The notes: a model not told the origin generated them from the sequence alone. 64,000 nt of DNA from Cymodocea nodosa (GCA_036874045.1 CM072340.1:4665001-4729000); one strand, 5' to 3'. Shown: positions 1 to 12,579, numbered from the stretch's first letter. Translations and numbers: made by a program.

Positions 1-807
1 AAGTCGTTACTTTAATGTTAACTAAACGAGTAACACAAGTATATATATAACTTAACCTTTCTAACTTAATGAGTTCCTCATATGTCATTTCATGTGACAA
101 GTACTGTAGCTAACTCAACGAACTAAGTCCGTGGTGTTATGCTATCTCAACGAATCATCTCCATTGTGTTATGATAACTCAACGAACCAGTAATAAACAA
201 ATGTTTTTATAATAAGAATTTTACCACGTGCAGAAATAACAACTTAAGTTTATAACGCTAACTTAACGTGTTGCCTTAGTGTTCAATATAGCAACTCAAC
301 GCGTTTAGTTATGTTAACTTAACGAGTTAAACATGTGCACCTCACGTGATACAATACAACATTCGTAACTTATAATTTCACCACGTGTATAACACTAACT
401 TAACGAGTTCGTCTCTTCTTTTACTCACTAACTTAACGAGTTATCACGTGACCTATTTTAACCTTTAAGCCTCTAACTTAACGAGTTCTCACGTGACCTC
501 TATACAAACAAAACTCTAACTTAACGAGTTGTCTAAACGTGCACTGTTCATAATACAGAAGATATAACATTAAAACATATCATGCTTTTCAATAAAAACA
601 CACATTAACTTAACGTTTAGCTAAATGAGAAATTAATGCAATGAAACGACTAGTTATTAACTTCAGATCCAATACAGACAAGTATTTATATCAGTAAGCT
701 TTTTCTGTATTAATTGATGATTTTAATTTCTTTTCACAAGCAATAGTAATTGAGCAAATATGATTATTTTCATTTAGCACACATCATCAAAACAAAAATA
801 CTCAACA
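1..807 (-). repeat. Copia LTR, partial, cut by window edge
   Basis: This is an LTR of the same copia family as A, B and C, read on the minus strand. It ends at ...ACTCAACA, the reverse complement of the family's TGTTGAGT start, directly against gypsy element D. It carries the CGTTAAGTTAG and CACGTG motifs of the family. In its middle it has a short variant block (about 125-190) with AACTCAACGAA repeats in place of the longer TATCCGAAA block seen in A and C; the solo LTR at 51844-53457 has the same variant. The right flank begins TGGCC. The left flank lies outside the window, so I cannot say whether this is a solo LTR or the end of a full element. Confidence 0.9.
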
Positions 808-2714
808 TGGCCCATGGGATCTCTACTGTAAGAATGGTTTTAGACGGTGTCCATTGACCTTAGAGACTTTCCCAATCTTAGGATTTTCAATTTCCACTAC
901 TCCATGGGGAAATATGTTCCTTACTACAAATGGTCTATTCCACCGTGATCTCAACTTCCCAAGAAATAGATGCAACTTAGAATTATACAATAATACTTTC
1001 TGCCCTACTTTAAAATCTTTGCAAGAAAGCTTGCTATCGTGGAATATTTTGCTTCTTTCCTTAGCTATTCTTGAATTTTCATATGCTTCTTGTCTTATTT
1101 CTTCCAATTCATTCAAATGAAATTTCCTTTTCTTACCAGCAGGTGCTAAATCCAGGTTAAGTCTTTGAATGGCACATCTAGCTTTATGCTCAAGCTCTAC
1201 TGGTAAGTGACATGCTTTTCTTAAAAGAGTTCTATAAGGAGACGTATTTAATACTGACTTATACGCAGTCCGATAAGCTCATAATGCCTCATCTAACTTT
1301 TCTACCCAGTCTTTTCTAGTTTTCCCTACTATTTTCTCTATTATTTGTTTAATTTGTTTATTGGCATTCTCTACTTGTCCATTCGTCTGTAGGTGATAGG
1401 GGGTTGTCATTTTATGCGTTACTCCATATTTTTTCATCAACGCTTCAAAATTTCTATTATTGAAATGAGTTCCCCTATCACTAATAATTGCTTAGGAATG
1501 CCAAATCTTACAAAAATGTTACTCTTTAGAAAATTAATAACTACCTTAGAGTCACAAGTGCGGGTGGAAATAGCTTCGACCCATTTTGAGACATAGTCAA
1601 TGGCTAATCGAATATACAAGAAACCTCTAGAATTAGGTAAGGGTCCCATGAAATCAATACCCCACACGTCAAACACTTCGAATTCAATGATTGGGTTAAG
1701 CGACATCATATTTCTTTTAGTCAATCTTCCCACTTTTTGATAATCCATACAATTCTTAACATAGAAGTATGTATCCTTATGCAATGTGGGGCAGAAAAAA
1801 CAACATTGAAGAACTTTAACTACAGTCTTAAAAGGGTTAAGATGACCACCAGTAGGTTGGTCATGACAAAAAGATAGCACACTGAATTTCTATATCTGGA
1901 ATGCATCTCCTCAAAATCAAATCAAGGCCTAACTTATAAAGATAGGGGTCATCCCAATAGAATTCCTTAACCCTCGCTAAGAATCTTTTAATATCTTGCC
2001 TTGACCAATTGCTAGGTAGTCATTTTGTCACAAGATAATTCACAATATCTGCAAACCAAGGGATTGGAGTTATAGCCATCAATTGCTCATCAAGAAATGA
2101 TTCATTAATGGGTAACTCCCCTTGGGGTGTGACAATACGAGACAAGTGGTCGACAACTACGTTCTCACATCCTTTCTTATCTTTTATCTCAATATCAAAT
2201 TCTTGCAAGAGAAGAATCCATCTAACTAATCTAGCCTTAGCATCCTTTTTAGCTAATAAATATTTAATGGCAGAGTGATCAGTGAAAATGATAACCTTAG
2301 AGCCTAACAAATAAGGTCTAAACTTCTCAAGAGCAAAGACTATAGCTAAAAATTCTTTCTTAGTAACTATATAGTTTAGTTGGGCTGCATTAAGAGTTTT
2401 AGTTGCATAGGAAATTACCTGTGGTGATTTGTTAATCCTCTACCCCAACACAGCACCAATTGCGTAATCCGACGCATCACACATCAACTCAAATGGATGA
2501 GACCAATCAGGTGGATGTACAATAGGTGTAGATGTGAGGGTTCCCTTAAGCTCATCAAAGGCATCTAGACATTCTTTAGAGAGTTCAAATTTATTATCCT
2601 TTGATAATAAACTAGTTAAAGGACAGACAATCTTACTAAAATCTTTAATAAATCGTCTATAAAACCCAACATGACCCAAAAATGCTGTTATATCTTTAAT
2701 TGACTTAGGAGGAG
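808..2714 (-). pseudogene. Element D (Athila-like gypsy): RT end, RNase H, integrase
   Basis: This is the 3' half of the pol of a Ty3/gypsy retrotransposon, read right to left. It shows the end of reverse transcriptase with [16 protein letters not shown] and the RNase H start [17 protein letters not shown] (about 2440-2679). RNase H follows ([31 protein letters not shown]; 2120-2310). Integrase has the zinc-binding segment and the core FDVWGIDFMGPLP (1437-1880). The C-terminal integrase tail, ending VNGHRLKPFLQ, lies at 823-1116. It is colinear with the RT fragment at 42903-43838, from which it is separated by the 40-kb block at 2715-42902. The reading frame is broken in several places. The clade call rests on FMDDF-type RT and the IDFMGP integrase core, typical of Athila/Calypso relatives. 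Confidence 0.9.
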
Positions 2715-3727
2715 TGTAGGATCGTATGACTACACAAGAGGGGCGTGAATTGCGTTTTTCAATATTTTAGAATATAATTGAAACTTTAAAACTCAAAAAC
2801 AAGTCAAGACACTGTTTTCATAAAATCATGTTTATTCAAGGTTTCAATTACAATATACAATTCAATTCTCCTCGAAAATTGTAGATGCAATTATATATCG
2901 ATACCATGTTTCATCTATACAATTTCATAATTACAAATAGAGAAAACTAATTTGTGGAATTTAAAACATTCCTCCCTGTTTGAGATCTTTCTTCTTCTTC
3001 TTCTTCTTTCTTCTTTAGGAATTCTTTAGTGACGAATATCTTGTCTTTTTATGCTACACCGAATTTGCTTTCTTTTGATACTTCAAATCTTCAGTGACAA
3101 AAATCTTACCTTTTTATGCTTCACTGAACTTTCTTCCACCTAAGAGTTTTTCCTCGAAGAGGTGTTTTTGATCCCTGAAAAGATTTTTCTTTTGGTGTGC
3201 AGGGATAGTTTGATCCTTGAAAAGATTTTTCATTTTGTGTGCAAGGATGGTTTGATCAACGAGAACTCTATGCCTTTTATATTGTATCTTCATTTTATGC
3301 ATATCCTCCACGTTTAATCACTACCAGTTTTCCACTTCTCCACCTCTTTTCTTTTTCCTTCATCGAAACACACACGTTCTGACCCACGTTTACATTTCGA
3401 ATTTTCTTTAATCATCAGTCTTGGATCTCTGAAAAATTTCCAACAAAATAAACTTTCTCGTCCAAAAATTTTCATCAGTGTAATAAGAAGTTGTTACTTT
3501 AATGTTAACTAAACGAGTAACATAAGTAGATATTAACTTAACATTTCTAACTTAACGAGTTCCTCATGTGCTATTTCACGTGACAAGTAATGTAGCTAAC
3601 TCATCAAAACAACTTATCCTTTCTTTCGAAAGGTTAAATGCTAACTCACCGAAAACAGTTTAAGTTTCGAATAGTTATAGTTGTAAGTCTCCGAAAAACT
3701 CTTTTTACCATAAAACTAGTGAGACAC
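2715..3727 (-). repeat. Element B 3' LTR, left piece
   Basis: U5-to-U3 part of the minus-strand LTR of B, starting at the TGTAGGATC terminus. It contains the reverse of the LTR TATA region and the repeated TTGATCCTTGAAAAGATTTT segment. It stops at 3727, exactly where element A begins, and continues at 17012. Confidence 0.92.
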
Positions 3728-4007
3728 TATTGAGTATTTTGTTTTGATGATGTGTGCCGAATGAATATAATCATATTTGCTCAATTACTATTGCTTGTGA
3801 AAAGAAATTAAAATCATCAATTAATACAGAAAAAGCTTAATGGTATAAATACTTGCCTGTATTGGATTTGAAGTTAATAACTAGTCGTTTCATTGCATTA
3901 ATTTCTCATTTAACTAAACATTAAGTTAACGTGTGTTTTTATTGAAAAGCATGATACGTTTTAAAGTTATATCTTCTGTATCATGAACAGTGCACGTTTA
4001 GACAACT

Positions 4008-4602
4008 CGTTAAGTTAGAGGCTTAGAGGTTAAAATAGGTCACGTGATAACTCGTTAAGTTAGTGAGTAAAAGAAGAGACGAACTCGTTAAGTTAGTGTT
4101 ATACACGTGGTGAAATTATAAGTTACGAATGTTGTATTGTATCACGTGAGGTGAACATGTTTAACTCGTTAAGTTAACATAACTAAACGTGTTGAGTTGC
4201 AATATTGAACACTAAGGCAACGCGTTAGGTTAGCGTTATAAACTTATGTTGTTATTTTTTGCACGTGGTAAAATTCTTATTATAAAAGCATTTGTTCATG
4301 ACTGAATCGATAAGTTAAAGCTTTTTTTGGAGACTTATAGTCGTAACTATCTGAAAGGTAACTTAAGTCATGTTTTCAGGTCTTGACACGTGTCTCACTA
4401 GTTTTATGATATAAAGAGTTTTTTGGTGACTTACAACCGTAACTATCCGAAACTTAAACTGTTTTCGGTGAGTTATCGTTTAACCTTCTGAAAGAAAGGT
4501 TAAGCTGGATCGTTGAGTTAGCATAACACCAAGGACTTAGTTCGTTGAGTTAGCTACAGTACTTGTCACGTGAAATGGCACATGAGGAACTCGTTAAGTT
4601 AG
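4008..4602 (+). promoter_or_regulatory. U3 array of CACGTG and CGTTAAGTTAG motifs
   Basis: Perfect CACGTG hexamers lie at 4041, 4104, 4143, 4262, 4387 and 4567. CGTTA[A/G]GTTA[G/A] motifs lie at 4008, 4053, 4086, 4167, 4223 and 4592. TATCCGAAA-type motifs are interspersed. CACGTG is the G-box/ABRE core bound in plants by bZIP and bHLH factors (family knowledge). That this array drives stress- or hormone-responsive transcription is inference. Confidence 0.7.
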
Positions 4603-4873
4603 AAACGTTAAGTTATATATATATACTTATGTTACTCGTTTAGTTAACATTAAAGTAACGACTTCGTATTACACTTGATGGAAAATTCTTTGGACGAGAA
4701 AGTTTATTTTGCAGGAAATTTTTCAAAGATCTAGGATTGATGATTAAAGAAAATTCGAAATATAAACGTGGGTTAGAACGTGTGCGTTTCGATGAAGGAA
4801 AAAGAAAAGACGTGGAGAAGTGGAAAATTGGTAGTGGTTAAACCTAAAGGATATGCATGAAATGAAGATACAG

Positions 4874-4880
4874 TATAAAA
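4874..4880 (+). promoter_or_regulatory. LTR TATA box (TATAAAA)
   Basis: TATAAAA lies in the context CAGTATAAAATGCATAG and is conserved at the same place in the other LTRs of the family (CAGTATAAAAGGCATAG). It is the likely core promoter of the element's genomic RNA, marking the U3/R boundary shortly downstream. Confidence 0.7.
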
Positions 4881-5272
4881 TGCATAGAGTTCTCGTTGAT
4901 TAAACCATCCCTGCACACCAAAAGAAAAATCTTTTTTAAGGATCAAAAACACCTCTTCGGGCAAAATCTCTCAAGTGGAAGAAAATTCAGTGAAGTAGAA
5001 AAGGTTAAATTTATGTCACTGAGGAATTGAAGTATCAAGTGAAAGCAAATTCGATGAAGCAGGGAAAGACAAGATATTCGTCACTGAAGAATTGCTGAAG
5101 AAGAAAAAGAAGAAAAAGAAAGATCTCAAACAGGGAGGAAAGTTTTAAATTCCGCAAATTAGTTTTCTCTGTTTGTAGTTATGAAATTGTTTAGATGATA
5201 CATGGTATCGAGCTATAATTGCATCTACAATTTCTGAGGAGAATTGAATTGTACATTGTAATTGAAACCTTG

Positions 5273-5278
5273 AATAAA
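5273..5278 (+). terminator. LTR polyadenylation signal
   Basis: AATAAA in TTGAATAAAAATG near the end of the LTR, conserved in all copies. It is placed as expected for the R/U5 end, about 120 bp before the LTR terminus. Confidence 0.55.
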
Positions 5279-5399
5279 AATGATTTTATGAAAACAATGT
5301 CTCAACTTGTTTTTGAGTATTAAAGTTTCAATTATATTTCAGAAAATATTAAAAATACACAATTCACCCCCCTCTTATGTAGTCATACAATCCTACAAG

Positions 5400-5411
5400 T
5401 GGTATCAGAGC
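5400..5411 (+). other. Primer-binding site, element A
   Basis: TGGTATCAGAGC, complementary to the 3' end of plant initiator tRNA-Met. It starts two bases after the LTR end, as usual for Ty1/copia. Confidence 0.95.
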
Positions 5412-5599
5412 TTTGTTAATAATCTTTGATATAAAATCGATACCAACTTATTTAATATCATTGCTTATTCTACCTTCCTTATTTTTAAACAGAAATTAAT
5501 ATCTGAGCATACGTTTAACTTTCTTGATTTAAGGCTCAAGTTGTTTTAAAGTTTTTAGACTATTAAAAATCAAATAGGTTGAAACATCTAAGGTAAGGT

Positions 5600-7858
5600 G
5601 GCTACTGGAAATGGTAATTTTTCTTTATAAGAATGCTAAAATCTTAATCGTCCTCCTTTATTTGATGGAATACATTTTGAATATTGGAAATATAGGATGA
5701 CTGTTTTTCTTCAAAGTATAGATCATAAGTTGTGGTTCATGATTTCTAAACCATATACTTCGTTAACTACTCCTTATAATACTTGGACAATTACTAAAAA
5801 AGAAAATGAAACACTGAATGCTAAGGGCTTAAATATTTTATTTTGTGTATTGAGTTATGAATAGTTCAGTAAAGTGTCGGCATATAAATCTACTTATGAG
5901 GTGTGACATGCATTAGAAGTTTCACATGATGGTACTTCTCAAGTTAAAGAGACTAAAATAAACATGTTGATTCATAAGTATGAACTCTTTAAGATGCATG
6001 AAGACAAAAATATTTCTGAGATGTTTTTCAGATTTCTTGATATCATAAACTCTTTAAAATGTTTAGGAAAGAATTTTGAACATAAGGATTTGGTGAGGAA
6101 AATTCTCAGATCCCAAACTTCTGAATGGTCTCAGAAAGTAACATCAATTGAGGAATCACGAGATTTAAATGTTTATACTATGAATGAACTTATAGGTAAC
6201 TTAACAGCTTATGAAGTTCAATTAAATGAATCACTAAGTCACAACAAACTAAAAATGAATAAAGAAATAGCCTTCGAAATTAATTCAGATTCTGATATAT
6301 CTACTAATTCTGACGAGGATTTGATTTTGCTGACTAGGAAATTCAAGAAAGCATGGAAAGCTAGGAAACAGCAAAGGAACAAAAATGATAAACCCTCAAC
6401 GTCAAAATCACTGAATGAGAAGAATTCTTCATCTAGAAAGTATGTATGTTACAACTGTAAGAAACCTGGACATCTTTCTCTAGATTGTCCTATAAGGAAA
6501 AATGAAAAGCAAAGTAGGACAAATCAGAAGAAGACGGCTAAGAAAACTCAGAAAAAGTTTTACAAGAAAAAGGCTTTGAAGGTCACTTGGGATGACACGT
6601 CTAAAGAGTCTGAATCTGAAGAATCAGCATCAAAATCTTCACATTCAGAAGGAGAACAAGAGTTAGAAGATGTTGCTCATGTGTGCTTCATGGCAGATGA
6701 GTCTGAGGTAATATCTGATCCTGAAAGTCATTCAGATTTCAACTTTGATGAATTATTATGTGCTTATCATGCATTATTACAAAAACTTAAAGTATGTCAA
6801 CTAGAAAATAAGAATATTAGAAAATCTTCATCCATTATGGAGGAAGAAAATTGTTTCTTGTCTACTACTTTAGAAAAGTTTAAATGTGATAATGAAAATC
6901 ATGCTAGAGATTTGCAAAAATTTAGATTTAATGAATGTATCTTGCATGAACAAATACAGAATATAAATGCTGAAAAGTTAAAGATAGAATCTGAAAATGA
7001 AATGTTGAGAAACAATATAAATGAACTTGAATTAGAGATAGATAAATTAAAACTGAGAGAGCTAGATTTAAATTGTACCATTGAGAAATGAAATTTAAGT
7101 CAAACTAAGTTAGACAAACTAACTAGTACCCCTGCAGTGTCTTATAAATTTGGCTTAGGATTTGATTATCCTGAATATCCTGAATCTCAAGCGAATAAAG
7201 GATTTATTAGTTGTAGTTCAAGTAAATCTAAGACTAAAATTCCTTTTATTATGAAACAAGGTAATAAATATGTAGAAGTAGGTACTTCAAGGGATGAATA
7301 ATGTAGTAATAATATAAATCAATGTGATTTGTCAAATTGTACTTCTAACATGACTATTAATGTTTCTAAAAATCTTGTTTCTTGTTTTGGAAATTCAGTT
7401 TCTAATGTTTCTAAAATTTCAGACAATTGTAGTAAACTGAAAAATCAGAAACTTGAGCATGTAATTCAATACACTGGTATTAGACCAATTACTCATTCTG
7501 CATGTGATAAAACTAAAAATTCTTATGTAGAAAAAGATTTTGTATGTACGAAAAATGTTAATACAAGTACAAAATCTTGGTATGAACTTACTGAAATGTA
7601 TGAGCATGACCAAAATAAATTAAAATCTGATAAAAATCCATTTGGTCTTGATTATACTATATCTTAAAACAAAAAGAATGACTGTAAAAGCAATAATGAT
7701 ATATGTGAATATGAAGCTAATGATAAATCAATAGTACTTACAATTAATAAGAATATAAATGATAATGTTAAACAATTTTTAAACAAAAAGAAGAAATATG
7801 CGTTTAATGAACTTGATCCTCAACAACATTGGGTACCAAGAAAAGGTTTTTCTTAATT
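5600..7858 (+). pseudogene. Element A gag with zinc knuckle and long coiled-coil tail
   Basis: Capsid-like N-terminal part: the Ty1/copia gag pattern of FDGIxFEYWKYRM, then MLIHKYELFKMHED and FLDIINSLKCLGKNFE. A basic stretch follows, then a CCHC zinc knuckle CYNCKKPGHLSLDCP near 6447-6490. Next come an acidic Ser/Glu segment and a long heptad-rich region (about 6700-7080, for example EMLRNNINELELEIDKLKL). The C-terminal tail is rich in Asn, Ser and Lys and leads into the protease at 7860. The knuckle plus long coiled-coil extension is the Sirevirus-type gag. The fossil has several breaks. Homologous copies lie in B and C. Confidence 0.88.
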
Positions 7859-7859
7859 T

Positions 7860-10800
7860 GTGTTGCAGGAGGAAACAACATCAAAATGGATCTTGGACAG
7901 TGGAGCGTCAAGTCACATGACCAGACAGAAAAGTCTACAACAAAATTTTACAAATATCATGAAACGAAGTGTAATATTTGGAAAGAAAAGTAGAGATAAA
8001 ATCATAGGTATGGGCAATGTTCAAATAACTCCTACTTGTGTTATTTTGAATGTACTATATGTAGAAAACCTAGGATTTAATTTGCTGAGTGTCATAAAAC
8101 TAGCTGAAAATGGATATTATGTAGTGTTCGAAGATAATGTATGCAAAATAATTGATAAAAATACAGATGAAATTAAGTTTATTGCTAAAAGAAAAGGTTT
8201 TGTATGTACTTTATCTTTACCTTCTGGTGTAGTTGATTTAAATTCATGTTTGCTAGCTGAAACTAGTGATGCATATTTGTGGCATAGAAGGATTGGGCAT
8301 ATAAATATGAAACTATTACATAATCTATCAAAAAAACATTTAGTGAGAGATTTACCAAAGATTATATACTCAAAGGACTTTATGTGTGATGCATGTGAGT
8401 TAGGTAAACTTTATAAAAACTCTTTTAAATCCAAAACTGATATTTCAAGCAAGAGAGTCTTAGAACTTATACATATGGATCTATGTGGACCAACAAGAAT
8501 CATGAGTCTTGGTGGTAAACGGTATGTATTTGGTTTAGTAGATGACTTCTCTAGATACACTTGGGTATATTTTCTAGCATCTAAGACAGAAGTTTTTGAA
8601 AAATTTAAAATGTTTTGCAATTTTGTTCAAAATGAGTAGAGTGTCTCTATTCAAAAACTTAGGAGTGATCATGGAACTGAATTTGATAATGATCAAATGG
8701 ATAATTATTGTAATGAGTATGGCATTGATCACAAATTTTCTTTTCCAAGAGCACCGTGTCAAAATGGTGTTGTTGAGAGAAAGAATAGATCACTTCAAGA
8801 AATGGCCAGAACTATGTTGAATGAACATAAGTTACCTCAAAATCTTTGGGCTGAAGCTGTAAATACAGCTTGTTATGTTATTAACAGAAGTCATTTAAGA
8901 CCTCATGTTAATAAAACTCCTTTTGAAATTATGTTTAATAGGGTTCCAAAAATTTCCTATATGAAACCATTTGGTTGCAAGTGTTTTATTCTAAATACTA
9001 AGGATAAAAGGGATAAATTTAAAGCCAAATCTAATGAAGGAATTTTTGTAGGTTACTCTACTAGAAGTAAAGCCTATAGAGTATATAACAAGACTTCTAG
9101 GACTATTGAAGAAACCCTCCATGTAAGCTTCAATGAAAATTCTTTTAGAGAATCTCAATCTAAAGCTGATAATTATGATTTGATCAATCTTCCAAAAGAG
9201 TTAGAGATCAATAGAGAGATTGATGATTTATCTGAGAAAATCAAAAATATGAACTTAAAAGATCAAACTAATGATGAAAGTGATGTACCTTTAGATGTTG
9301 ATGAGAATATTGAGGAAAATCAGAGAAATTGGCGTTATTCTTCATCACATCCCATTACTCAAGTCATTGGTAATATTAATGAGGGAGTTAAAACTAGAGC
9401 TTTAGTAAATTTAAATAGTATGTGTATGTTTGTTTCTATGGTGGAACCAAAGAATATACAAGAAGCATTATCTGATGAAAATTGGATAATGGCAATGCAA
9501 GAAGAACTAAATCAATTCATTAGAAATGATGTATGGGAATTAGTCTCTCCACTAGAAAATCAGTCCATAATAGGTACAAAGTGGATCTTTAGAAACAAAA
9601 CTAACGAAACTGATCAAGTTATAAGGAATAAAGCTAGATTAGTTGCACAAGGGTATACACAGGAAGAATGCTTATATTATGATGAAACATTTGCTCCTAT
9701 GGCTAGGTTAGAAAGTATTAGAATATTATTGGCCTATGCTTGTTATATGGATTTTAAATTATATCAAATGGATGTAAAGAGTGTAATTCTAAATGGTTTA
9801 ATTAATGAAGAAGTCTATGTAAAACAACCGCCTGGATTTGAAGATATTAAAAATCCTGACTTTGTGTATAAATTGAAGAAAGCCTTATATGGTTTAAAGC
9901 AAGCACCTAGATCATGGGATGAAAGATTGTCTACTTTTTTAATAGAAAAAGGCTATATCATGGGAAAAGTGGATCATACTCTATTTATTAAGAGAGATGG
10001 AAAAGATCAGATTGTTGTTCAAATATACGTGGATGATATAATCTTTAGAGCAACCTCTGATAAGTTGATAGAAATATTCTTTGAAGAGATGACTAATCAG
10101 TTTGAAATGAGTATGATAGGAGAACTTTCATATTTTCTAGGACTTCAAATTAAGCAAATGGATAAAGGTATATTTTTAAATCAAGAAAAATATGCAGATG
10201 AAATGCTTAAGAAATTTAATTTTAATGATACAAGGATTCGAGGAACTCCTATGAATACTACTTTAAAGTTAGATATTAATGACATAGGAAAATCCATAGA
10301 TCAAAGAAAATACAGAAGTATGATTGGTTCTTTACTTTATTTGACTACTAGTAGACCTAATATTATGTTTGTTGTGTATGTTTGTGCTAGATTTCAATCT
10401 TATCCTAAAGAATCACACTTAATTGTAGTTTAAAAAATATTTAGATATATACAAGGAACTAAAAATTTCAAACTGTATTATTCTAAGGATAGTTCAATAG
10501 ATCTTATAGGATATACTGATGCTGATTATGCAGGACCTAAATCTGATAGGAAGAGTACTAGTGGCACATGTCAATTATTGAGAAATAATTTGGTGTCATG
10601 GTTTAGTAAAAGCAAAACTGTGTAGCACTTTCTACTACAGATGTTGAATATGTTGCTATTGCACTGTGTTGCACTTAGATTCTGTGGATAAGGCAAACTT
10701 TAGAAGATTTTGGATTATCTTATGATATAACTGAGATTTATTGTGACAGTAGTTTAGCAATAAATCTTTCCAAAAATCCTGTATTACATTCAAGAGCAAA

Positions 10801-10975
10801 GCATATAGAGGTTAGACATCATTTTCTAAGAGATAACGTAATTAAAGGAAAAATTAAATTAGAATTTGTGTCTAGTAAAAATTAATTAGCTGATATATTT
10901 ACAAAACCTCTAGACGAAAATACATTCTGCAACATTAGATTAAATTTAGGTATTTGTAGGCTATGTGATGTGTAA
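7860..10975 (+). pseudogene. Element A pol: protease, integrase, RT, RNase H (copia order)
   Basis: Ty1/copia domain order with integrase before reverse transcriptase. The aspartic protease motif WILDSGASSHMT is at about 7885-7925. The integrase HHCC zinc region (HRRIGHINMK ... CDACELGK) is at 8280-8405. The integrase core has HMDLCGP and VDDFSRYTWVYFL, then NGVVERKNRSLQEMARTML. Reverse transcriptase shows [23 protein letters not shown] and the catalytic YVDD at 10026-10037. RNase H (YTDADYAG, EVRHHFLRD) ends with GICRLCDV and a stop at 10973-10975. Large open stretches survive (8697-10433), but the gene has a few breaks. The same gene is almost base-for-base alignable in C. Confidence 0.93.
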
Positions 10976-12300
10976 AATGCTTAAACTCCACATAAAAAGA
11001 TAAATACTATTGATGATATTGTTCACCTCATAGATATTATATACTTATTATAAATATCTAAAGTAATATCAAAACTGCTGCTTAAGATACTATGTATTTA
11101 TTATAAAATCATAGTAGTATCTTATTGATTTTAAGTAGTTTATCAATTTTAATGGTTTTTACAATTTTAAGTAGAAGTATAAATGAAAAACATTAAATAC
11201 TTCTGACATTTTGAAATTTTGATTAAATGTTTTCTTTGAATCAAGGAAAATGAATATGATCATGCATAAATTTGACTTAATTGATTAAACTTGTAGAATA
11301 AGTTATTTGTAACTCATCTTAAACTGTTAATCAAAAGTATAAGCTTATTGAAATTGATTCATATTCTCAATACAATCATAGAAGTAAAAAAAATTGTATG
11401 AGATTTGTGTTTTATTGCATCTGTATTAATGGAATACATATATACTGTGCTTAAAATGAAAAGTGCTTACAAAGTGAAATTCTTTGAGAGTTTATTGATC
11501 AATTTGATCACGAGCCTTTTGTACTTGAGCAGATAGGTATGTAAGGATTGTTGTCCTAAAAAAGGATTCTTTAAATCTAGCAACCTAAGGTCCTGATCAG
11601 ATCTAAGATTGTTGACTGAAAGCTCATTACACGGGTACATTAGAAAGCTCTTGTATGATTCAAGCTTTTCAAACTAACTTTTAAAGAAAATTATCAATAT
11701 TCACTATTTTGAAAAAAAAAAGAAAAGAAAAAAAGAAAATGTTTCATTAATTACAGATATCTTTGAATCACATATAGTTTCTACCAATATGACTACTGAT
11801 TTATTGAATCAACATTAGTACTTTTGAAAATGTTTATTTGAGATACATTCTTTTATTCTCCTTGAATTAATCACATTGAGTTCATAGTTATGTTTTGATT
11901 CATATATAGTAGGAATTGATTTTGGAAATCATTTTTGATGATGTCAGAATAACGGAAGTCTCTAAAAAGAAAATTTAAAAGTATAGTTGTACTTAACATC
12001 TATTGTCACAACAAGTATATTTTGTATTTTGATTGAATATATTTGAAGTATATTTGTAGGGGGAGGATTAACAATGTCGAAAATAAATTAATATAATTTA
12101 GAATACAAATCTTAGTTAATCTAAATTAATGTCCTCTTAAAATCTTAATGAAATACTTTAAAAAGACATACAAACTATTTTAGATTCAAAGGACAAAATG
12201 TTCAAATAGTTTACAATGTTCTCAAGATAATGTTAAGTTTAGCATGTGTGTTGTTTTCAGAACGTTTTAGTTGGAAGCATCTGAAAATTGTTTTAAGTGT
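10976..12300 (+). other. Spacer between pol and third ORF, element A
   Basis: About 1.3 kb without a supported reading frame, AT-rich, conserved in B (20360-21638, minus) and C. It contains a purine tract GTAGGGGGAGGATT near 12056-12070 that resembles the element's main polypurine tract, a known Sirevirus peculiarity. Confidence 0.65.
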
Positions 12301-12329
12301 ACTAACTAGACATTATGTTAAATAAGGTA

Positions 12330-12579
12330 ACGTGTAAAACTGCCTCTAGATAGCATTTTACTCGTTAGGTTAGTTAACTCAACGAGTTATACTTGAATAT
12401 TTCGGGTACCTCGATTGAATAAATTTTATTCAATATTTATTTAATTTCTAAACCTGACTTCTCTTCACGTTGAGTTATACACCTAAAAACCCTATTTAAA
12501 CACTTATTACACAGGCACTTAGGTTATTTGTAAACTTTGTCAAGAAAATCCTTCCTGCTTGTTGCTGTTACAACTTGCG
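12330..12579 (+). promoter_or_regulatory. Promoter-like block before third ORF, element A
   Basis: It contains CGTTAGGTTAG and AACTCAACGAGTT (about 12363-12390), CACGTTGAGTTA (about 12467-12478) and a TATTTAAA box at 12493-12500, 80 bp before the ATG at 12580. The same motifs fill the LTR U3. The block is conserved in B (20065-20300, minus; TATTTAAA reverse at 20150-20157) and C (35960-36218; 36129-36136). An internal start for the third ORF is inference from motif content and spacing. Confidence 0.5.

Larger units (their letters stand above)
3728..5397 (+). repeat. Element A 5' LTR
   Basis: It runs from a decayed TGTTGAG start (here TATTGAG) to ...ATCCTACA, about 1.67 kb, and is directly followed by the primer site. 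Its U3 holds six CACGTG and six CGTTAAGTTAG-like motifs, a TATAAAA box at 4874-4880 and an AATAAA signal at 5273-5278. Compared with the LTRs of B, C and 51844-53457, it has one fewer CGTTAAGTTAG/CACGTG unit near 4018 and one copy rather than two of the segment after the TATA box. Confidence 0.94.

Noticed and set aside
4008-4602. Regularly recurring 11-mer CGTTAAGTTAG considered as a CRISPR-like or satellite array
   Set aside because: Spacing is irregular, intervening sequence is shared between all copies rather than unique, and the context is a plant LTR.
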